A DNA stretch of 64,000 nucleotides from Cupriavidus basilensis OR16 (GTDB lineage Bacteria > Pseudomonadota > Gammaproteobacteria > Burkholderiales > Burkholderiaceae): the NCBI RefSeq assembly GCF_000243095.1, contig NZ_AHJE01000061.1, forward strand, positions 1 through 64,000, written 5' to 3'. Position 1 is the first letter of the stretch, and every line of letters starts with the position of its first letter. Position numbers and translations under genes: made by a program. The notes under the pieces were generated by a model that made no database searches, was not told the origin of the DNA, and was given only the letters and a program-made list of their open reading frames with translations. Shown here piece after piece: positions 57,619-64,000 of this stretch.

Positions 57619-58929
57619 ATGAAACTGAACCGACTGCCCACCCTGATTTTCATTGCGATGCTGCTTGGCGTGCTGGCCGGCACGGCAGCCCACCACTATG
57701 CGCCGGACCCCGCCGCCGCCAAGTCCATCGCCGACCACCTGTCCATCCTGACCGACGTGTTCCTGCGCATGATCAAGATGATCATCGGGCCGCTGGTGTT
57801 CGCCACCCTGGTCAGCGGCATCGCCAGCATGGGCGACGGCAAGGCCGTCGGCCGCATCGGCATGAAGGCGATGGCATGGTTCATCGCCGCGTCCATTACC
57901 TCGCTGCTGCTGGGCCTGCTGATGGCCAACCTGCTGCGCCCGGGCGAAGGCATGAACCTGGCGCTGCCGGCGGCGGACGCGGCCTCGAACCTGAAGACCG
58001 GGGCATTGAACCTGCGCGACTTCATCGCGCACATGTTCCCCAAGAGCTTCGTCGAGGCCATGGCCACCAATGAGATCCTGCAGATCGTGGTGTTCTCGCT
58101 ATTCTTCGGCTTTGCCCTCGGCACGCTCAAGGACGGCATCGGCAAGCCCGTGCTGGCTGGCATCGAGGGCCTCTCGCACGTGATGCTGAAGATCACCAAC
58201 TACGTGATGGCCTTTGCGCCGGTCGGCGTGTTCGGCGCAGTCGCCGCGGTGATCACCGCCGAAGGCCTGGGCGTGCTGGTCGTGTACGCAAAGCTGCTGG
58301 GCGCGGTCTACCTGTCGCTGGCGCTGCTGTGGGTGGCGCTGATCGCCGGTGGCTACTTCTTCCTCGGCCGCGACGTGTTCCGCCTGCTCAAGATGGTGCG
58401 CGCGCCGCTGATGATCGGTTTCGCCACCGCCAGCAGCGAATCGGCCTACCCCAAGGTGATCGAGCAGCTCGGCCGCTTTGGCGTCAAGGAACGCATCACC
58501 GGCTTCGTGCTGCCGCTGGGCTACTCGTTCAACCTGGACGGCTCGATCATGTACACGTCCTTCGCCGCGTTGTTCGTGGCGCAGGTGTACGGCATCCACC
58601 TGTCGCTCTCGCAGCAGGTCACCATGCTGCTGGTGCTGCTGGTCACCAGCAAGGGCATTGCCGGCGTGCCGCGTGCCTCGCTGGTGGTGGTGGCCGCGGT
58701 GCTGCCGATGTTCGGCCTGCCCGAGGCGGGCATCCTGCTGGTGCTGGGCATCGACCACGTGCTCGACATGGGCCGTACCGTGACCAATGTGCTTGGCAAC
58801 GCCATTGCCACAACCGTCGTCGCCAAAAGCGAAGGCGCCATCGGCGCGCCGGTGCCCGAAGAAGCGGATGACCCCGCTGCCGACGGCAACCGCGGCCTGA
58901 CACCCGTTCAGGTCCTGGCCGGCAAGTAA
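57619..58929 (+). CDS. dctA: C4-dicarboxylate/cation symporter DctA
   Basis: 436 residues of the SDF (dicarboxylate/amino acid:cation symporter) family. Eight helices and two re-entrant loops are expected; visible are MIKMIIGPLVFATLVSGIAS, ATASSESAYPKVIEQ (the serine-rich loop), GYSFNLDGSIMYTSFAALF and TVTNVLGNAIATTVVAKSEG. It takes up succinate, fumarate or malate with protons or sodium. It is followed by dctB and dctD and preceded by a sigma-54 promoter, which fixes the assignment by context. The ATG at 57619 is chosen by homology despite a weak ribosome site. Confidence 0.9.
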   Translation: MKLNRLPTLIFIAMLLGVLAGTAAHHYAPDPAAAKSIADHLSILTDVFLRMIKMIIGPLVFATLVSGIASMGDGKAVGRIGMKAMAWFIAASITSLLLGLLMANLLRPGEGMNLALPAADAASNLKTGALNLRDFIAHMFPKSFVEAMATNEILQIVVFSLFFGFALGTLKDGIGKPVLAGIEGLSHVMLKITNYVMAFAPVGVFGAVAAVITAEGLGVLVVYAKLLGAVYLSLALLWVALIAGGYFFLGRDVFRLLKMVRAPLMIGFATASSESAYPKVIEQLGRFGVKERITGFVLPLGYSFNLDGSIMYTSFAALFVAQVYGIHLSLSQQVTMLLVLLVTSKGIAGVPRASLVVVAAVLPMFGLPEAGILLVLGIDHVLDMGRTVTNVLGNAIATTVVAKSEGAIGAPVPEEADDPAADGNRGLTPVQVLAGK

Positions 58930-58944
58930 CACTGCCAGCGCGCC

Positions 58945-58982
58945 AAGGCCCGGCCACCGATCAGGTGGCCGGGCCTTTTTTC
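58945..58982 (+). terminator. Terminator after dctA
   Basis: Perfect 14-bp stem AAGGCCCGGCCACC / GGTGGCCGGGCCTT with a five-base loop and a following T-run. It isolates dctA from dctB. Confidence 0.9.
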
Positions 58983-59190
58983 TTTCCGGTGGCGCGCATT
59001 GCGCGATATGGTAAAAGACGGGTTCGCTGCGGGCGCCGCCATCGCACAATATGCGCATTGGCACTCCGACCCCCACCCTTACCCCTTCGCACGATGCACT
59101 TTTGCCCGCGCCCCCAGTCTTAACCAGTCGGGCCCACTGCCCGCGACCGAGTTCCTTCGCCTTCGCCCTTTGCGCATTTTGCCCGCCCCC

Positions 59191-61107
59191 ATGACCGGCC
59201 AGCTCCCATCACACGCAACCCCGCAAGGTGCCCCGCACGGCACCTCCGCTCGCGCCGGCCGCCTGCGCCCGTGGGTGCCCCTCGTGGCCATGCTGGCACT
59301 GGCGACACTGATCGGGCTGGCTGGCGCCGTGGGCTACCGGTATAGCTACGACAACGCGCTGGCGCGCCAGGGCGAGCGCGGCCAGGTGCAGCTGCGCCTG
59401 TATGGCCAGGCCCTGTCAAGCGAGCTGGCGCGCTATGACTACGTGCCCAGCCTGCTCTCGCTGGATGACAAGATTGCCGCCCTCCTGGCGCACCCGGACG
59501 ATCCGGCGCGCGTTGAGGCCGCCAACCAGTATCTGGGCGCCGTCAATGGCCGCGCCGGCACCCGCGTGGTGTTCGTGCTCGATGCCCGCGGCCACGTGCT
59601 CGCCACCAGCAACTGGCAGCGCCCCGACAGCTACCTGGGCGAAGACCTGAGCTTCCGCCCCTACTTCAGCGATGCCGCCGACGGCCAGCTGGGCCGCTTC
59701 TATGGGGTGGGCACCACCCGCAGCGAGCCCGGCTATTATCTTTCCGCGCCGCTGGGCGATCGCCACAAGCCAAGCGGCGTGGCGGTCGTCAAGGTCGGCC
59801 TGGAGCCCCTGGAGAACCGCTGGCAGGGCGCCGATGCCCAGATGCTGCTGACGGACGAGAACGGCGTGGTGATCCTGGCTTCCGACCCGTCCCTGAAACT
59901 GGCCGCGCTCAAGCCAATCGCGCCCGAGCTGCGCGAGCGGCTGCAGCGCAACCTGCAATACAACCGCGCCGCGCTGCCGCAGCTGGAGCTCACGCCAGTG
60001 CGCAAGCTGTCCGACAGCGACGCCCTGGTCCGCCTGCGGCGCGGCCCGCCCATGCTGGCGCAGGAGGCCGAGCTGGTCGGCACCGACTGGCACCTGACGC
60101 TGCTCACCAACACCTCGCAGGCCCGCGTTGCCGCGCTCAGCACCGCCGCCCTGGCCGGCGTGCTGACCGCCTTCCTGCTGCTGCTGGCGGCGGCCTGGAA
60201 CGTGCGCCGGCGCATCGCCAGCGAACGCATGGCCGCGCGCGCGGCGCTGGAGGCCGCCAACGGCGAGCTGGAGCGCAAGGTCGCGGAGCGCACCGCCGAC
60301 CTGTCCGCCGCCAATCAGCACCTGCAGGCGGAAGTCGCCGAACGCACCCGCGCGGAAGCCACGCTGCGCCAGGCCCAGGATGGCCTGCTGCAGGCCGGCA
60401 AGCTGGCCGCGGTGGGGCAGATGTCCACCGGCATCGCCCACGAGCTCAACCAGCCCCTGGCGGCCCTGCGCACGCTCTCGGGCAATACCCAGAAATTCCT
60501 CGAGCGCGGCGACAACGCCACCGCGCAGGCCAACCTGGGCACCATCATCGGGCTGGTGGAGCGCATGGGGCGCATCACCGGCGCGCTCAAGTCGTTCGCG
60601 CGCAAGCCCGGCAATGGCGCCCTCGCCGGCCGCCTGGCGCCGCTGGACGATGCCATCGACAACGCCCTGTTCCTGCTCGACACGCGCCTGCAGGCCGTAC
60701 GCCCGGAACTGGCCCGGCAGATCGAGCCGGGGCTGATGGTCACATGCGACCCCAACCGGCTCGAGCAGGTGCTGGTCAACCTGATCGGCAATGCGCTCGA
60801 CGCGCTGGCCGGCAGCCCCGCGCCCCGGCTGGAGTTGCGCAGCCACCTGGCGGGCAGCAAGTTGCGCCTGACCATCCGCGACAACGGTCCCGGGCTGTCC
60901 GAGGAAGCCTTCGCGCGGCTGTTCGAGCCGTTTTTCACCACCAAGCCGGCGGGACAGGGACTGGGCCTCGGCCTGACGCTGTCGGCCGGCATCCTGGGCG
61001 AGGTCGGCGGCAGCCTGGAGGCCAGCAACCACCCGGACGGTGGCGCGTGCTTCACGCTGGTGCTGCCACTGGCAAGGCCGGAGCAGGAGAGCCGTCATGG
61101 CAGTTGA
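59191..61107 (+). CDS. dctB: Sensor histidine kinase DctB
   Basis: 638 residues. Two membrane helices (about residues 30-50 and 315-340) enclose a periplasmic PAS-like double Cache sensor (LDARGHVLATSNWQRPDSYL, DLSFRPYF). A coiled coil (ERKVAERTADLSAANQHL) leads to the dimerisation His in STGIAHELNQPLAALR, then N, G1 (DNGPGLSE) and G2 boxes. This is the DctB architecture. The start at 59191 is set by the N-terminal helix; the upstream extension is not convincing. Its end overlaps dctD by 11 bases. Confidence 0.92.
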   Translation: MTGQLPSHATPQGAPHGTSARAGRLRPWVPLVAMLALATLIGLAGAVGYRYSYDNALARQGERGQVQLRLYGQALSSELARYDYVPSLLSLDDKIAALLAHPDDPARVEAANQYLGAVNGRAGTRVVFVLDARGHVLATSNWQRPDSYLGEDLSFRPYFSDAADGQLGRFYGVGTTRSEPGYYLSAPLGDRHKPSGVAVVKVGLEPLENRWQGADAQMLLTDENGVVILASDPSLKLAALKPIAPELRERLQRNLQYNRAALPQLELTPVRKLSDSDALVRLRRGPPMLAQEAELVGTDWHLTLLTNTSQARVAALSTAALAGVLTAFLLLLAAAWNVRRRIASERMAARAALEAANGELERKVAERTADLSAANQHLQAEVAERTRAEATLRQAQDGLLQAGKLAAVGQMSTGIAHELNQPLAALRTLSGNTQKFLERGDNATAQANLGTIIGLVERMGRITGALKSFARKPGNGALAGRLAPLDDAIDNALFLLDTRLQAVRPELARQIEPGLMVTCDPNRLEQVLVNLIGNALDALAGSPAPRLELRSHLAGSKLRLTIRDNGPGLSEEAFARLFEPFFTTKPAGQGLGLGLTLSAGILGEVGGSLEASNHPDGGACFTLVLPLARPEQESRHGS

Positions 61108-62452
61108 CCCGAACGATTCCCTGGGCGCGATCGACCCAGCGCGGCTAACCGTGCTGATCGTCGAAGACGACCCCGACGTGCGCCTGGGTTGCGAGCAGGC
61201 GTTGCGGCTGGAAGGCATTGCCACGCGCGCCGTGGCCAGCGCCGAGGCCGCGCTGCGCGAAGTCGGCAGTCATTTCCCCGGCGTGGTGGTCAGCGATATC
61301 CGCCTGCCCGGCATCGACGGCATGGCGCTGCTGCATGAGCTGCGGGGCCGCGACGACGCGCTGCCGGTGGTGATGATCACCGGCCACGGCGACGTCAGCC
61401 TGGCGGTGCAAGCCATGAAGGCCGGCGCCTACCACTTCCTGGAAAAACCGTTCTCGCCGGAGCGCCTGGTCGAGGTCACGCAGCGCGCGCTGGAAAAGCG
61501 CCGGCTGGTGCTGGAAGTCGCCGAGCTGCGCAGGAAGCTGGCCGGGCGCGACACCTTGCAGGCGCGCCTGATCGGCCATTCACCATCGATCGAACGGCTG
61601 CGCAAGCTGATCGCCGACCTGGCCGACACCGCCGCCAACGTGCTCATCCACGGCGAAACCGGCACCGGCAAGGAACTGGTCGCCCGCTGCCTGCACGAAG
61701 CCAGCTCGCGCCGCGCGCGGCACTTCGTGCCGATCAACTGCGGCGGCCTGCCCGAGCAACTGTTTGAAAGCGAGATCTTCGGCCACGAGGCCGGCTCGTT
61801 CACCGGCGCGGCACGGCGGCGCATCGGCAAGATCGAGCACGCCGAGGGCGGCACGCTGTTTCTCGACGAGATCGAGAGCATGCCGATGCAGATGCAGATC
61901 AAGCTGCTGCGGGTGCTGCAGGAACGCGTGGTGGAGCGGCTTGGCTCGAATACCCCGGTGCCGGTGAACACCCGCGTGGTGGCGGCCACCAAGGCGGACC
62001 TGAAGGCGCTCTCGCAGGCCGGCCAGTTCCGTGCCGACCTCTACTACCGGCTCAATGTGGTCACGCTGGAGCTGCCGCCGCTGCGCGAGCGGCGCGACGA
62101 CGTGCCACCGTTGTTCGAGCATTTTGTCGCGCAGGCGGCGTTGCGCTTCGAGCGCGAGGCGCAGCCCGCCACGCCGGCGGAGCTGGCCGTGCTGATGGCC
62201 TACCCCTGGCCGGGCAATGTGCGCGAGTTGCGCAACCTGGCCGAGCGCCATGTGCTGGGGCTGGGGTGCAATCCGGGCCAAGGCACGGCCGAACCGGCAG
62301 CCTTGCCGCTGGCGCAGGCGGTCGAGCAGTTTGAGCGGGCCATGATTGCCGATGCCATGCGCAGGCACGAGGGGAATCTCAGCCGGGCCAGCGAAGCGCT
62401 GGGGATTGCCAAGACGACATTGTTCGATAAGGTCAGGAAGTACCGGCTTTGA
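61097..62452 (+). CDS. dctD: Sigma-54 response regulator DctD
   Basis: 451 residues. A receiver domain (LIVEDDPDVRLG, phospho-acceptor Asp in VVSDIRLPG near residue 66, Lys in LEKPFS) is followed by an AAA+ domain (GETGTGKELVARC, GGTLFLDEIES) and a C-terminal Fis-type helix-turn-helix (LSRASEALGIAKTTLFDKVR). The sigma-54 contact loop reads GSFTGA rather than the usual GAFTGA. It activates dctA from the tandem sites at 57175-57227 when DctB senses C4-dicarboxylates, by family knowledge. Confidence 0.93.
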   Translation: MAVDPNDSLGAIDPARLTVLIVEDDPDVRLGCEQALRLEGIATRAVASAEAALREVGSHFPGVVVSDIRLPGIDGMALLHELRGRDDALPVVMITGHGDVSLAVQAMKAGAYHFLEKPFSPERLVEVTQRALEKRRLVLEVAELRRKLAGRDTLQARLIGHSPSIERLRKLIADLADTAANVLIHGETGTGKELVARCLHEASSRRARHFVPINCGGLPEQLFESEIFGHEAGSFTGAARRRIGKIEHAEGGTLFLDEIESMPMQMQIKLLRVLQERVVERLGSNTPVPVNTRVVAATKADLKALSQAGQFRADLYYRLNVVTLELPPLRERRDDVPPLFEHFVAQAALRFEREAQPATPAELAVLMAYPWPGNVRELRNLAERHVLGLGCNPGQGTAEPAALPLAQAVEQFERAMIADAMRRHEGNLSRASEALGIAKTTLFDKVRKYRL

Positions 62453-62826
62453 AAATCGCCTAGTGGCGGCCCGGGCTGCCGCTTGTTCAACGGCGGCCAC
62501 CTGGCTGCCGTCGCGCCTCCCGCGGCGGCGCGCTCCCCTCATTCGTCCCTCCCCTTCCGTCCCTCTTCCGTCCTCCGCCTTCGTTGCGGTCCGTCTTTTC
62601 GTTGTGTGAGGTGCCGCACCGAAGCGGCGGGCACGCCGCGCCACTATGGCTTCACCCCTTCCCGCGCGCTTTGCATCTTGCGGTGCCTGGCGCGGCCGGT
62701 GCGGGGCAAAGCCCGGCCTGCAACCGGGACCGGCGACTGTGGTGCAGGCCCGTACAGCGGTCGCACCGTTGCCGCCCGGCGCTGCCGTGCATGAGCGAGC
62801 CGCCAACAAGTGGGAGCGGACCGACG
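62453..62826. other. Intergenic, pyrimidine-rich
   Basis: About 370 bases after dctD. The + strand is strikingly C/T-rich from 62516 to 62600. Longer in-frame extensions of the acyltransferase lie here but look non-coding. No terminator seen. Confidence 0.4.
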
Positions 62827-63393
62827 ATGATCCTTCAAGGAAACGACCCGACTACCGGGGCTTCGTTTTCGCTGGGCAACCGGATTCAGCGCCAGCTCTG
62901 GCAATGCGTCTGGCTGTGCCTGTTCCGGCCCAGCCCGCGCCCGCTGCATGTGTGGCGCTCGGCGCTGTTGAAGCTGTTCGGGGCGCGGCTGGGCCAGCAT
63001 GTGCATATCTACCCAGGCGTGAAGATCTGGGCGCCGTGGAACCTGCGCGTTGGCAGCCATGTCGGCGTGGCCAATGGGGTCACGCTGTACAACATGGCGC
63101 CGATCGAGATCGGCGATTTCTGCGTGGTCTCGCAGGGCGCGCACCTGTGCACCGGCACGCACGACTACAACAGCGCCAACTTCCAGCTGGTAGCCCATCC
63201 CATCGTGCTCGCGGCGCACGTGTGGATCTGCGCCGAGGCCTTCGTCTCGCCTGGTGTGACGCTGGCCGAGGGCGCGGTGATCGCGCCACGCGCGGTGGTG
63301 AGCAAAAGCCTGCGCACGCCATGGACCGTCTACGCGGGCATCCCGGCCCGCGCCATCAGCACGAGGGTAAGACATGCCAAGTCCTCAGCCTAG
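62827..63393 (+). CDS. Left-handed beta-helix acyltransferase (WcaF-like)
   Basis: 188 residues. Hexapeptide repeats (VHIYPGVKIWAPWNLRVGSHVGVANGVTLY, split by loops) and the active-site region CTGTHDYNSANFQL mark the LbH acetyltransferase family; the ending VVSKSLRTPWTVYAGIPAR is typical of colanic-acid WcaF. It probably O-acetylates a sugar of an exported polysaccharide. Start by the ribosome site GGGAGCGGA; an ATG 36 bases upstream is an alternative. Overlaps the following glycosyltransferase start by 20 bases. Confidence 0.88.
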   Translation: MILQGNDPTTGASFSLGNRIQRQLWQCVWLCLFRPSPRPLHVWRSALLKLFGARLGQHVHIYPGVKIWAPWNLRVGSHVGVANGVTLYNMAPIEIGDFCVVSQGAHLCTGTHDYNSANFQLVAHPIVLAAHVWICAEAFVSPGVTLAEGAVIAPRAVVSKSLRTPWTVYAGIPARAISTRVRHAKSSA

Positions 63394-64000
63394 CCAGCTC
63401 ATGCAAGCGCCGGGCATCTCCGTGCTGATCCTGACCCGCAACGAGGAGCAGGACCTGCCGGGCTGCCTGCAAAGCGTGGCGTGGTCCGACGACATCCACG
63501 TGTACGACTCGATGAGCAGCGACGCCACGGTGGCCATCGCGAAGCGCTTTGGCGCGCACGTCACGCAGCGTGTGTTCGACAACTGGGCCAGCCACCAGAA
63601 CTGGGGCCTGCGGCACATCGGCTTCCGCCATCCCTGGGTGTTCTACATCGATGCCGACGAGCGCATGACGCCCGAGCTTGTGGAGCAAGCCCGGGCCGCG
63701 GTGCGCGCGGCGCGCGACGAGGTCGCGTTCCGGGTGCAGCGGCGCGATTTTTTCCTCGACACGTGGCTGCGCCATGTACAGGCATCGCCCTTCTACACCC
63801 GCGTGTTCCCCCCCCAACCACATGCGCTACGAGCGCCTGGTCAATCCGGTGTCGATTCCTGACGGCCCGGCCGGCGAACTGACGGGCTACCTCGATCACT
63901 ACCCGTTCAGCAAAGGCGTGACCCACTGGATCAGCCGCCACAACAATTACAGCGGGCTGGAAGCGATGCAGATCATCGAGAACCGGCGCGGCAAGGCAGC
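63374..64000 (+). pseudogene. GT2 glycosyltransferase (WaaE-like), frameshift and cut by window edge
   Basis: The first frame begins ISVLILTRNEEQDLPGCLQS with VYDSMSSD and IDADERMTPELVEQA, the GT2 pattern of lipopolysaccharide-core glycosyltransferases. Frame is lost at a run of eight C (63808-63815); the protein continues as NHMRYERLVNPVSIPDGPAG and HWISRHNNYSG to the window end. Seven C would restore FPPNHMRYE, so one extra C is the likely change. It may be an error, or a phase-variable tract if real. Probably cotranscribed with the acyltransferase. Confidence 0.8.

Overview
The window is very GC-rich and gene-dense. Its gene content (Ralstonia/Cupriavidus-type GroES-GroEL with a CIRCE operator, many LysR regulators, a Tad/Flp pilus locus, a DctABD-type dicarboxylate system, an RND efflux operon) points to a betaproteobacterium of the Burkholderiaceae, most likely Cupriavidus or a close relative. 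This placement is inferred from protein character; no alignment was run. No tRNA, rRNA, CRISPR array or insertion sequence was recognised.

Layout. 1-4939: end of a TPM-domain gene, an MFS transporter, a LysR regulator, an M48 protease and a frameshifted YjgN-like (DUF898) membrane protein. 4940-14018: a surface-glycan-like module of accessory character. It holds a PAP2 phosphatase, a VpsR-type sigma-54 activator (broken), a methyltransferase, a GtrA flippase and a GtrB glycosyltransferase (both cut off at one shared junction) and two GT87/DUF2029 membrane glycosyltransferases. Two look-alike sigma-54 promoters, each preceded by a TGTTAC inverted repeat, lie in its long non-coding gaps. 14828-27213: a complete-looking Tad pilus operon (two Flp pilins, CpaA, a MoxR/dynein-like AAA ATPase of unknown role, CpaB, CpaC, a lipoprotein, TadG, TadE, TadF, CpaE, CpaF, TadB, TadC) in which TadG, CpaF and TadC are damaged. 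27456-30847: two fused metallophosphoesterases and groES-groEL. 31212-40488: mostly regulators and stand-alone enzymes. 41081-47003: an outer-membrane-factor/adaptor/RND-pump operon. 47008-50118: a cupredoxin and an exported metallophosphoesterase, divergent from an ECF sigma factor and its zinc anti-sigma factor; both transcripts carry the same promoter sequence. 50128-52847: an exported two-subunit molybdenum oxidoreductase. 53704-57062: a MASE1-PAS-GGDEF-EAL protein. 57175-62452: dctA, dctB and dctD with a sigma-54 promoter and tandem upstream sites. 62827-64000: the start of a polysaccharide or lipopolysaccharide cluster.

Two themes stand out. First, regulation can be read directly from the DNA in several places: paired divergent ECF promoters, three sigma-54 promoters with exact GG/GC spacing, a perfect CIRCE, and a perfect 25-bp palindrome on the promoter of a small zinc-ribbon protein. 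Second, about a dozen otherwise well-conserved genes carry a frameshift, an internal deletion or a small duplication. That density suggests either assembly error or a decaying lineage, so each broken gene should be treated as provisional.
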